Origin: CAYUST01 sp964447535
GTDB lineage: Bacteria; Patescibacteriota; Gracilibacteria; Absconditabacterales; Absconditicoccaceae
Direction of reading: 5' to 3'
NCBI GenBank assembly: GCA_964447535.1
Contig: CAYUST010000005.1
Location: forward strand, 21,211 to 85,210
Length of the DNA: 64,000 bases
Shown: positions 51,601 to 62,937 of the stretch, one piece after another
Position numbering within the stretch: the stretch's first letter is position 1
Layout of the letters: each line of letters starts with the position of its first letter
Notes under the pieces: generated by a model
What the model saw: the letters and a program-made list of their open reading frames with translations, nothing else
The model's database searches: none
What the model was told of the DNA's origin: nothing
Position numbers and translations under genes: made by a program

Positions 51601-53220
51601 GGTCCCAAAGAAAAGTATACGCAAGCCTACACCATAGGTCCATGGACTAGCGCACAGCAACTAGAGGAGGCAGTACGTGAAACGCAAGGTTGGTTTGATG
51701 TCCAAGATAGCACCTTCAAAATACGAGATGATATGCCACTTACCTCAAGATTTTTGAGAAAGGGTCACAACTTTACGAGTATGTCCTTTAGATGGGAAAA
51801 TGATCCTACCGTTGCATGATATGTCATTTCTCTCGGTGATCAAGTAACTACCTTAGCCAACAAAGACCGACAGGATACTACACAAGAAACCAAGTATATT
51901 GTTGTTATACCACAGGGTTTTCAAGTAGAGAATGTTCAACTAGACCTCCCTGATCAACTCAAAAAGACTTCTATCGAGACCTACCAAAAACAAGGTAAAA
52001 TTATAGATGTGATCTCATATGATGGCACTGCCAATGAAGTTAAAGTTCTTCTGCAGAATCTTCCCAAGACGCGATACTATACCAAAGTTGCACAATTGGC
52101 ATTAATCAAAGAAGATACGTGAATCAAGATTGGACCCATCAAGTTCGGTGAGGGAAGTAGATTTGTACTCAAAAAAGTCTGACCATGGACACAACAACGT
52201 ATTGCAGGTGCTCAATTCCTGGCTGATGATCAACCACCTGTGTGGAGTATTTCTATGATTAGAGACTTAGATGGATCAATAGCTGGTGAGTGAACACAAC
52301 TCAAAGGATATATCAATACCGCATACACCCTACGTGGACATGCCAAAGATGATGGGGAAATAGTAGAGAGTTGGGTAATGTATAGTGGTAGTATCATAGC
52401 TCATGCTAAATGACCAGATATCACTCTGCCACAAATGACCTACACTGCCAAAACCAAAGATGAATTCCTTCGAGTTGCAATTGACCAAGCCGGTAATCAG
52501 TGAAGTGAAAGAGTACAGTTACATATTGATATTCCTTCGCTCCGTATTGATCATATCGATTATCAATCATGGTGAGCATATCTCCATGCGTTGCTTGGGC
52601 ATGACATTGATTTTGGATTGATACGTTTCGAGAAGAATAGACAAGGATACTGGCAAGCACTGGATCCAGCTGAATATCCAGTCAAAGCAGGAGATCCTTT
52701 GGTAGTTGGTGGTAAGTATAACTTTGCAGACGATATAGCCTTATACACTGCTGACGGCAAAGTATGTGGTAGTTGCAACAAAAAGACTGCTGAACTTACC
52801 TTTGCTCCTGAATTCAAGGACCGCATGGAATCAAGTGTTGGATTTGGATGAGATGGAAAACCCCTGATCTCGGTCAAAGACAAGGAGGCGGGACAAAATA
52901 TATTCTCACTCAAACTAGAGAGTAAAGCATTAGCATCAGATGGAGGAGTGTATATAGCGCAATGATGATATGAAACAGTTCCATTGGATGAACCCGCAAT
53001 GCGTGATTATATTAATGGCGTTTGTATCAGACCTGTAGGACAAGCATGTCACTTCTTTGTTGGTCCAACCTGAACATTATATTTGCCACCAGAGTATCGT
53101 GAAATGTACCAAGGTACATACTCTTATGATACAGAGAAATGATTTGGTATATACACGATTTCAACACAGGATAATTTGAAGATATTTGAAATACATTTTA
53201 TTCCCAAACCCTTCCAATAA
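39649..53220 (+). CDS. Giant secreted protein (about 4,523 residues) with calcium-binding repeats
   Basis: One frame of 13,572 bp without TAA or TAG, containing roughly 65 TGA codons read as Gly. A signal peptide (IKKAFLVFFSSIYTFSSLG, likely cut near VQAAA) starts it. Residues 35-690: mixed alpha/beta region (LAGVMLLGNIPLPIVEF), possibly peptidase C25-like, uncertain. Residues about 690-930 and 980-1170: thrombospondin type 3-like repeats, DxDGDGIPNxxDPDxD. About 1600-2050: Ig-like strands. About 2380-2535 and 3945-3990: FG-GAP/VCBS-like DVDGDGRQDILxK. About 3450-3555: Pro/Leu/Asp repeats (PDIPSPAPIDIDLDIPAI). A surface adhesin or contact protein is the best guess. No C-terminal anchor found. 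Confidence 0.9.
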
Positions 53221-53221
53221 G

Positions 53222-54127
53222 ATGCGTAGCGGAAGAATGCTTATGAGACGGATAAGTTGCCTGTTGATTGGATACTGATTATTGTTCAGTGCTGCTTTTG
53301 CTACGGAATCAGATGAGTATGACTGCACAAGCTTTGCTTCCTATACAACGCCGCAAGCGTATGCAGATGCAGTATACCAAGTACTTACAGATGAAGGTAA
53401 TCCACCAACCGTCTTTACCAAACAGGATTTACAAACTGCTGTCAGTTTCTTACAACATTTTTGTTGTGAAGAATTCAATAAATGAGCTTGAGAAAAAGAC
53501 TCAGTTTGTGCTGACTTACCAGCTGGTGGCAAATACTATCCCCAGAGCCCCTACATCTTTGATCAATTACTTTCTATTGGTATGAGGAAACTCGATGCCA
53601 AGGAGGATGACTGCAAAAACTTATCCATAGATTGTACACTCCAAGACGGCAACACCAAGGCACTTGAACGAAGAAGAAAGATAAATGAAATTATGGAAAG
53701 TACGGAAGGATACCCACCATCAGTCATACAAGAATACTTTTTCAAGTATCGAGGAACCACAGAAAATATCTCCGATCCAAATGTGGTTACGAATATGTAC
53801 TATACTATGTGTGATGAAGCAACTCGTATCAGAGAGGCTATTGGTCTCAATGCAAACGATGTAGACGCCAAACTCACGGGCAAGAGATGACTGAATAGAC
53901 TTTGCTATGATATCGTTGAGAATCGTTATGAAAAGGAAGTGCATTATGTACGTACGGTGATGGTCCAAAAAGGTATTCAATATCATCAACAAAACCTTTC
54001 TTCCTACCTCAAAACCTATTTCATAGATAATAGATTGTCTGATCTTTTGGATAAGTTTATAGCAATAGATGGGTGTTTCTCAATGGTCCTCAAATATATT
54101 AGTAGAACAAGTTGTTGTAATTATTAA
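53222..54127 (+). CDS. Exported Cys-containing protein, giant-locus gene 2
   Basis: 301 residues. The ATG follows the TAA of the giant gene by one base, so the two are certainly co-transcribed. Signal peptide MRRISCLLIGYGLLFSAAFA contains a UGA glycine. The mature part has many cysteines (YDCTSF, HFCCEEFN, SVCADL, DDCKNL, IDCTLQ, GCFSM, SCCNY) and helical segments such as TRIREAIGLNANDVDAKL. No family recognised. Strong linkage suggests it acts with the giant protein, for example as a partner or folding factor outside the membrane. Confidence 0.8.
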
Positions 54128-54142
54128 TTCTCCTTATCTCAC

Positions 54143-55924
54143 ATGGTAGCACACCTCAAGCGTTTATTCCTTCTCATACTCTTTAGTACTACTGCAGTCG
54201 CAACTTTTGCGTATGCGCAACAAGACTGTCCAGCCTGTGACAAAGCACCCAAAGAGATTGAAACCTATTTTGCGGTGATGAAAGCTATACTCAATAATTT
54301 GGATATTACGTCACTCAAAAATCCAGATGACACCTTGATCAAAGATATAAGCGCCTGATCTCGTGCTATGTTGGACGCAGTCAGTATTACTACACTTATG
54401 TCAGTTGCCTTGCCGATACAAACGGTGGGTGATGTATTCGGAGAAGTTAAGGTGCAATTTATGTCAGAGGCTATGAGAAGAGATCGGCAACGTTATGTGG
54501 ATTTAGATTATGCAATTGCCAAACGTTTGATAGGACTTCAAAAGACCTCTCGTTATGATACCGTAGTACCAAGAGAGGTGTTGGTAAATATTGATAAAGA
54601 ACTAAGAAAATTAGGGTATCTTAGACTTGCTCAACTTTCTCCGACAGAGTACTGGCTTGAGCATAACCGCGCAACCTACTATGATATCATTGAAATACTT
54701 TGGAGATTAAATGGTTTTTATAAAACCTTACATCAATCGAGTTGGTATCATGCCTCGCTCAAGGATGTTGGCCAAGGACAGCTTCTAGCTGAGATCACGC
54801 CTGTCGAGGAAAAGAAGCTCAACACCAGTCAGTGAGGTGAAAGACCAGGTGAACAAAAGGCAAATAATATCCTACTCAACCAATGGGCACTCAATGTATC
54901 TAATCTCGTAGAAAAACAACTCACCTTCTGTGATTACCAAGAAGATAGTTATGGTAATCGTATTTGTACACCCGTTTTGGTGCTTGATTTTGGGCAAGGA
55001 GATGAACCTACATCACAGGTACCACTCTATACCAAGATTTGGTCAATAGAAGATGCATATGATTGTGCGGTTGGTGTCCAAAATGTGTGTGAAGGGCGGC
55101 AAGAAGTCAGAAAAGAAAGTTTTGCTTTGGTCAAAGATAGGGCAGTGAATGATGTAGAAAAGTCATATCAAATATTTTTGGATGCACGAGCGCGTCTCAA
55201 ATGAGTGCTTTTTTCACCAGATGATGACGACAAAAAAGCAGCAAATCAAAGGAAAGAACAATTAACTACTAGTTATCGATGATCTACACCACACCGCAGT
55301 GAGCAAGATCAAAAAATGTTTAGCGCACAAGCAGACATAGAACCAGCTCCGCAGTCAGTGAAAGCATTGTGGAAAGGTGTGAGTAATGCTTGGGATAAGC
55401 GTGATGAAGTATTTTCTCAAGCAGGTATTACAAAACTTTGGTGAGATGCAAGTTCGCGAACAACACGTGAGATACAAAAACGCTTGGATCCTGCAATTCG
55501 ATTCAAGATAGACCCTCTCTCTCCAGATGCCTCCAATCCGAATAGATTCTTATCAGAATCCGATAAGGCTGATAGACTCAAATCTCTTGAGGAACAACTT
55601 CTAGCAAAACAATGATATGTGTGGTCTGACACGTTGGACCAAAGAGATCGTACACAGACAGCAATCAACAAACGCCATAGAGAAGAGTTTCAAGCAATGT
55701 TTGCACAAGCATTAAATACTCAGTATGCGCTCGAACAAAAGAGTGTTTTCACTGATGTACATCGTGTCACTATGCAGTTCCCTGGCCTATCTGCTGCTGT
55801 ATATCAAAACATCGCTATGCTTGGCAAAAAGAATGATGAAGGAACACTCTATAATGCGATGGGCAAACTATGTGAGTTACAGTGTACTAACATACAAGGA
55901 AAGTGCTGGTATTATACCGATTAA
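54143..55924 (+). CDS. Exported helical protein, giant-locus gene 3
   Basis: 593 residues, 15 bases after the previous stop. Signal peptide LFLLILFSTTAVATFAYA is followed by QQDCPACDKAP, a CxxC pair right at the mature N-terminus. The body is predicted mostly helical (MSEAMRRDRQRYVDLDYAI), with a second cysteine group (TFCDYQ, ICTPV, YDCAVG, NVCEGR) and a third at the C-terminus (KLCELQCTNIQGKCWYY). UGA glycines occur at about eight sites. No known domain. Part of the same operon as the giant gene. Confidence 0.8.
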
Positions 55925-55940
55925 TTTTATTATATAGTTG

Positions 55941-57227
55941 ATGATGATGAGAGCGTGGTGAATCGTAGGAGGTTTGATAGTTAGTAACATAGTAGTGTTA
56001 CCACTTTTTGCGCAGTCGCCCAAAATAGCTGATCTCGATACGAGTGATCTTTCGAATGTCATATATTATTATATGGGTGATATCACTACCCAAGGTACCT
56101 CAAAAATTGACCTTTTGTACAACAATCAAGAAACAACCAATGAAAGACGTGGTTTGATCAAGCATTTCTGTGATACCTTTCTCAATACGAGAGATGATGG
56201 TCTAGAGTGAATGATCTATTTCGATTATGGTGCAATGAGATATGATCCAAGACAATCGCTTTTTATGTATACCCTATGCACTCCTTTGGATAGTACTATG
56301 CAGACAGATTATGCTGAAACTTTTTCTTTCCGCTATACTAATGACAATGAAGAGTTTTCTCTGTCGGCATTGCTTAAAGAGAAAACAAAAGCAGTTGACC
56401 TTCGAAGACTGAGTGATGACGATGATTGTGATCCCAAAAAATCTATGCAAGCATGTAACTTTGCAACCATGCTCACGCCAATTATGAAAACCATTATCAA
56501 CGATCTGACGAATATCAAGCTAGCTACCCTGTATGGACGAAAGTATGAAAATACGACCGAGAAAAGACAAGAGGCAATCAAGGACTTCTCAATCACCTAC
56601 TTCGGGAAACCGCAGGAAGCATGCCGTGATGGTGAGAAATGGTACTTATACCCTGATGTTTTGGAAGGTGATCAAAAGCATTGTTCACATCCCAAGACCT
56701 ATCAGATGATGGATGAAACACTCAAGTCTGCATTTGGATTGGTCAAGAAGACAGAACTAATAGATGGTGAAAAAATCCTCAATACTTCCTGCACAAACAC
56801 AAAAACAAACTTATTTGCATGTGGTTTCGTGAGTCGTGGCATGTCTTTCGTGGATGGTGATTGGAATATTTTCCAAAATATTTTGCTCAATGAACATCTT
56901 TTTTATCAACTCTTCTCTCTCTATTATCGCCAACAAATCACGTCTAATGCAAAGTATAGTCCCTTGAGCTTCAAGACGTATTCTGATAGTGCAGAACTAG
57001 CTTTTGCAGAGTCTGATCAGTTGCAAAGAGATAGTTTCCTGATGGCCGATGCACTTCAAAAAACAAATCACTTACTCCTTCAAACAGCAGTTAACTTTCC
57101 TGTACATATAGCTCTCAGTGCCTACAAAGAAGACGTCGCTGCCTATAGAGCCTCACTCACAAGATTATTCACACCGTTACACCAACTTTATTATACTTTG
57201 AGAAACGCACAATCATGTCAACAATAA
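55941..57227 (+). CDS. Exported protein, giant-locus gene 4
   Basis: 428 residues from the first of three consecutive ATG codons. Signal peptide GIVGGLIVSNIVVLPLFAQ, with a UGA glycine, cut after AQ. The mature protein has spaced cysteines (KHFCDTF, TLCTPL, DDCDP, QACNF, EACRDG, KHCSHP, TSCTN, FACGF, QSCQQ) and an aromatic-rich middle. The stop overlaps the next gene by 13 bases, so translation of the two is likely coupled. Same length class and cysteine style as gene 2. Family not recognised. Confidence 0.78.
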
Positions 57228-59284
57228 CCTGGAAAGGAGGTATAATTGCTTTTCTACTCATACTTGTATGAGGCAGTATTTCTTTTGCTGCTGAAAATCC
57301 TACAGCAGCTGTGGCAGACGTAGTCGAAGCAATGCAATCCTATTTCCTAGGAGTAAAGCAGGATGGAAATCTCGAAACTTTCCCAGATCGTATGTTACAA
57401 GGAGATATTTTTGATCATGCATTTGCAATGAGCGAGAAAAACCAATTGCAGTCTACGCTCGAGGCATTAGAAACTGTGTATGCCTATCTAGGTGACCGTT
57501 GTGATAGCAATCTTTCTATGGCGCAACTCTCTACCGTTTTTGCTGAAACTGCACCAGGTAAAATATATGAGACTTGGATGTACACGAGACAAAAAGGAGC
57601 TCCAGTAGATGAACGTTCATTCGATGATGCGTGTAGGGCTGTGTATAGTTGCTACTTTGCTCCTACCAATGATGCACTCAAAAATGCAGACCAACAAATT
57701 AACTACAATACCGATGTAATCAATGGATGTCTAGCTATTGTCACCAACCTCTATACCAGCTTCGAAAAAAGAGCGCATGCTGAGCAAACACTCAATAGTA
57801 CCAATTATGGTGATGAATTGCTCTCAAATGCGAACAATGAAGATGGCCCATTTGATCTTTTAGCGGATATTGAGTCTGTCGGAGATTTACTCTTTGCACA
57901 CAATGATCCTGCATCAGAGATTCATTTTTATGATATGCAACCACTTGAGAATTTCGTTGATAACGAGCCTTTGGAGGTTACTCCTCGTGATGCAGAGATA
58001 AAACAGTGGGATAATACTGATAGTACACGCCGCCTTCCACCAGCGCATGCTACTAGTCCTATTCTGCCATTGCCAGATGAAGTTCAGGAGGATCCTACCA
58101 AACAACCAGGATCTCAGTCACCTGCATGAATCGGTACCTTTGATCCAAACAAGAGTCCTCAAGCTACACAATCTCCACGTACCTGAGCCCCAGCTACCAA
58201 TACGCTCCAAAACAATATCTGTTATATCACCATAGATGATGCACCCAAACCTGCTGACCTCCTTGAGCTCGGTCTCCAAGAACAAGAGCAGACCGTGAGA
58301 TACAACAAAGAACTCGATTTGGAAGACCGCATAGCAGTTACGTTGTTGGCAAAGATGGCTCCCGAGTTGGAAGAGAAATATGGATTGGATACCTTGTATC
58401 ACCCACTTCCTCCTGAAGATCAAGGCACTGTTGATAATGCACTTGCCGATGTTTCATTCGATGATAATGAGAAGAGTTCTATTTCAGATGCTTTTGAATC
58501 ATGCGTCAAACAACATGCCAAAGACCAAGATGCAAATGCATTCAAAAAGATTATCTGGAAGTCTATTACTCAGCCGACCGCACTGAGTGCCTGTGCGAAA
58601 CAAGTGATGTGTCATCATATAGGTGATGATAGTGGTAGAGGTTTATTTAGCATTGAGTTTTGCAAGGTCCCAACTAGAGGTTATGCCGTCAATGCGCAGC
58701 AGCCCATCGATGCTATCGAAGAAGTAATCGATGAAATGAGTAATGTATGTACCAGTCTCAAAGAAAGTGGCCAACTTATTGAACACAACAAAACCAAAGA
58801 CACACGAGATCATCAATTGATGCGTGTAGATTTTTCTGAGAAGGTTTCTTTTGGACTAAGTATCGGTTTCAAACCTACTACGGACGAAGTTGATCCAGCG
58901 ACGGTGAAAAGAGAACAAGTAGAACGTAATGCTTTCTTCGAAAGGACATTGCTTGATATTGGTAATCCGTTGACGAGCCTCGAAGAGAGAAATAAATATG
59001 TCACATTGTATGATGCGCTCTGACAACAAGCTAAATATCAACCAGATAACGAACAAGTAGAACAAGATAAGATTGAACTTTATCGCAAGCAACTGCAAGC
59101 AGATACATCGCATCAGAAAGATAGCGAAGTACAATTGATGCACCGAGCAACGCTCCTTGATGAAATGCAAGGTTTTGTAGAAGAAAATACCAATTTCCGA
59201 AGAGTAGCCAATGACTATACTCATAGTCTCAACCAAAAGTGGCAGGCAACCTTTGAGAGATTCAAAAATGATCCAGGAACATAG
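57215..59284 (+). CDS. Exported protein, giant-locus gene 5
   Basis: 689 residues. Its ATG lies inside the end of the previous gene. Signal peptide GGIIAFLLILVGGSISFAA; N-terminal helical domain with VVEAMQSYFLGVKQDG and cysteines (GDRCDSNL, DDACRAVYSCYF, NGCLAIV); a Pro/Ser/Thr linker near 285-330 (PLPDEVQEDPTKQPGSQ); a second domain with NICYITIDDA, SCVKQH, SACAKQVMCHH, EFCKV and VCTSL; and a charged helical C-terminus. Two-domain layout with the linker suggests a bridging or scaffold role in the same complex as the giant protein. No family recognised. Confidence 0.78.
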
Positions 59285-59354
59285 TTGAGCAGGATCTCTA
59301 GATTATGAGCTCATGATCACTACACTCACCCTAGTTTAGTAGTGTTGCTCCATC

Positions 59355-60572
59355 ATGCTTTTGGTAGGTGATATTCATATTTGCAAGAAACAACAACAGC
59401 AATTGTTGGAGCAGTTGCGTGATTTTTTTGCACAACATCCAAGCGAGACACAGATCGTTTTCTTGGGAGATTATGTCTATCATTTCACCTATGAGAGGGG
59501 AGCATTGTTGGCGTTATTTGCTTTATTTGTAGAGCTTATTCAACAAGGCAAAGAATTGTGGATAGTAGCAGGGAATCATGACCGGCTCCAATGACATTTT
59601 GTCTTTGATGAGGCAAGGCAGCTCTCGGCATTGATGGGGAATGATGCACAGCGCTTGCATATTATTACGGAACCACAATTTGCTACGATCGAGGGAGAGG
59701 AAATACTTTTTGTGCCATCTTGTACGTTTTCTACTCCGGTGACTGCCGAGCAAAAGTATGCCTTTCTCGAAGCAGAGGACCATCCCAATGCCAAACAATC
59801 TGCGAGACTCAACCAATGTGTTCTGGATATGGTCTCAACGTGGAGATCCAAGAATACATCACAACAATTATTAGTGATTCATCATCGATATGTCGTCAAT
59901 ACAGTTTTTCCGGGACAACAAGCACGCTTTAGTTTTACTAGTCCGGGACTCGATGCATCATGGCTTGATGCAACAGATATTCGTTTATTATCTGGACATC
60001 TCCATAGTGCTTTTGTGCACAAAAACTACTTGTGTACGTGAAGCACTCGATATACCTCACCCTTGGAGTCCAACGAACTCAAATGGATATTTACGAGGGC
60101 AAGAGACGGACAGATGACCGCAACTCCGTTTGTGCGCAATCCATATCTCGTCGTAGATCATCAAGAAGGTGTGATAATTGATGAGCTCTATCTCCAAAAC
60201 TGGTGGCAGAAGCTTCTTCAAAAAAGCATCTGATTGCTTCAAAACAACCCCTTATGGGACATAGTAATTAGTCAACACGAGCCAGCGCTTCCTCTCACCC
60301 AAACGACGTTGACGATACGTAGACCAGTGGTAGACTATGCAGCATTGGAGTCGCTCGTCTCACCAGACGCGCAGCGTTTGTTGGCTGATGTGAAAATCAA
60401 GGCAACACAGGCACTTCCAAGTGTGTTGCTCGAGGAGATTAATGATGCATCACTCGAACTCACCGAGCGTATTTCTGATCGAAAAATTTTATTGCGTCGT
60501 TATATTGATGCTAAGTATGCGGATCGTGCTCCTGCATACTGGAAGTTACTGCAGGAGCTGTCATTGGTATAA
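59355..60572 (+). CDS. Calcineurin-like metallophosphoesterase
   Basis: 405 residues. The four metal motifs are present in order: LLVGDIHI (D6, H8), IVFLGDYVYHF, VAGNHDRLQG (73-76) and LLVIHHRYVV followed by LLSGHLHSAF (214-217). The start and the long C-terminal half (about 230-405, ending LLQELSLV) recall Mre11/SbcD-type or similar phosphoesterases with a cap domain, but no partner nuclease gene (SbcC) is adjacent. Cytoplasmic, no signal. It sits 70 bases after the exported proteins; function in their pathway is unclear. UGA glycines include one right after GNHDRLQ. Confidence 0.82.
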
Positions 60573-60740
60573 AAGTATAATAGTCACTATAAAAATCATA
60601 TTTTCTTTTCTTTCACAAGTCTACACCAGATGAGTCAGTCTCATTTTTGCATTTTGAGCTATGACAGTATATAGTTAGGATACACTAAAATGCCTTTCTT
60701 CCGTAGGAGTGGCGCGGTGTATTTTGTCTTGTAGTTTGTC

Positions 60741-62915
60741 ATGATGCAACGTTTCTCCACTTTGTGAGTTGTGCTGAGCCTAGTAGGTGCTAGTTACTGT
60801 TTTTTGGGTATTCCCCAGACTTTTGCACAAGGAAGCAGTATTACCAATACGAATGCAGCAGTAAGTACCTTGGCAGACAAGCCAGCGGAGGTTACCCTCC
60901 AACAACAAATGATTGAGATGATGGAATATATAGTGAAGATGCTCTACTTGTTCCTCTGGCCACTGTTGGCTATTGCAGGTGCGAGTTTGGATAATAGTCT
61001 CGTCTATGGAGAGATTTTCTATCTCGATAGATCACTGTGGCAATTTCGACAGATGATGAGAACCTTTGCTAACTTTACATTGGGTTTTCTGCTGGTTACC
61101 AGCATCTTATTTTCATTTTTATCGGTAGGGAGTAAAAAACTGCAACTCACCTCGGTCCTCAAAAATCTCTTCGTGGCGGGTATTTTGATCAATATGAGCC
61201 GGTGGCTCGTGGCAGTCATGATTGATCTCTCGACCGTCTTGACGGTGAATTTGGGTGGTTTGCCTATTATGGTGTTCAATCAAACCGGTGATCAGAATTC
61301 ACAGGTCAGGTACTTGACCATGCATGCGCAGTTTGATATGGATAGTACCAACAACACCCAGGTCGATAAAGCAGACCATACGATAGCGTATAGTTGTGCA
61401 GGAAACACAGAAACAAAGAAATATTATTTACCATGTTGGATTGAAAATGGCGTATTTATACAGGCTGGATCATCAAACGAAGCACAATCCTGGTATGGGT
61501 ACAAGGCATGATTTATCAAATCACGATCTGCAATAGGAAGTGGTGCGATAATAAACGAAGAAACCATTGATGATGCTTGGTGCACGTATCAGTATGATTT
61601 GCTTTATAATTGTTCTGTTTGACCTGGTTTAATATGCGAAGATCGTAAGTTAACTTCTAAGAGATTATCATGACTTAAACAATTGTGAGCAAAGCAAATG
61701 AGTGAAGAGTATAAAAAATGCAGCACCCTCGAAGACTTCCTCACCAAGGCCAAAGGTATGACGGGGCCGTTGTACAATCTGTATGCTACTATTTTGAATA
61801 TGGGACAGATCGCTTTGAGTAGCAACCATCAATCACTCGTAGAGACGTGAATCAATATGGTAATGAAAGTGATCGTGGGAATTGCGTTGATTTTGCCTTT
61901 GTTTGCTTTGGCGGTCGTGTTGATCATGAGGGTCGTGGTGCTGTGGGTGGTGATAGCTTTTTCGCCATTTCTCATTGTCTTGTATGTCTTTGACTTTCAA
62001 GTGCCAGGGGTTGGAAAAAAAGCTAGCTTAGGCAATATCTTGTGATTGATCTTTTTACCGGTGTTTGCAACGTTTGCCATCAGTATTAGTGCACTCTTTT
62101 TGACGCTCATTGGCAGAATTGACCTGATTCAAAATACCCAATCAGTTGATGCGCTCCAGGTATTGGGTGCAGAGAAATCAACCTGTGACGGCCAATGAGA
62201 TAATGGCACTGCAAACTGTCGATGCTACAAGTTCTTTGGTATGAGTATATGTGTCGATCAGAGTACGAGAACGACGTGAGCAAATATTCTCAATTTGATG
62301 AGTTGGTTGGTGACGAACTTCTTCGGTATCGCTCTGATGTGGTCGGTCATTTTCTTCGCACTCAAAAGTAATGATATTACGGGAGGTGTCTCAGAAAGCA
62401 TAGGAAAACGAGGCAAGAGTATTTTGTCCAATACGTCGATGATTCCTATCCCTGGGAAATGAGGATTGTCATTGATGAGTCCTGCTGCTTTGTCTCAAGC
62501 TGGTCAGAATATAGGTAGACTACCTGAGAGAGCAGCAGAGAAGAGTTATCAAAGTTCTCAACTTGGTAAATTTGTAAATAACCTAGAAAGGTGATCTGGT
62601 AGTACTTCTTCACTAGCTCCTGCAGAGACAGACAAAAAACTTGAGGAGAAAGTGAAGCAAAATGATGTCAAAATAGAAGATCTCAAAAAGTCNNNNNNNN
62701 NNNNNNNNNNNNNNNNNNNNNNNNNNNNNNNNNNNNNNNNNNNNNNNNNNNNNNNNNNNNNNNNNNNNNNNNNNNNNNNNNNNNNNNNNNNNGATGCGGT
62801 TGTTGCATGAGGCTTCAAGATTATCAACATAGCATGAACTAATCATAGATTATCCGTTGTCCTTACTCCAGGCACGAGAGTTATTTCGTGAGTTTCGTTA
62901 GTAGCTGCTCCTTAG
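60741..62915 (+). CDS. VirB6/TrbL-like polytopic membrane protein, contains gap
   Basis: Over 650 residues before the N gap and about 40 after it, in the same apparent frame. A signal peptide (FLGIPQTFAQ) leads to a helix pair, then YGEIFYLDRSLWQFRQMMRT, then hydrophobic segments (LGFLLVTSILFSFLSVG, MVMKVIVGIALILPLFALAV, VVLWVVIAFSPFLIVLYVF). A soluble Cys-containing loop (about 195-330) sits between the first and second membrane groups. The layout of 5-7 helices with a large periplasmic loop and the SPFLIVLY-type core resemble VirB6/TrbL channel subunits of type IV secretion. Paralogue follows 22 bases downstream. Confidence 0.65.
62693..62792. other. Assembly gap (100 N)
   Basis: Exactly 100 N within the C-terminal, Lys/Glu/Asp-rich tail of the first VirB6-like protein. 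Sequence after it reads in the same frame (DAVVAGGFKIINIAG, UGA as Gly) to TAG 62913-62915, but the real length is unknown, so the last part is only provisionally the same gene. Confidence 0.9.
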
Positions 62916-62937
62916 TTTTATTTACTGACAGGTGTAT

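Noticed and set aside
39649..53220. Dozens of separate small genes or a decayed pseudogene
   Set aside because: All breaks are TGA in one frame, without a single TAA or TAG in 4,523 codons; a pseudogene would collect all three stops and frameshifts.
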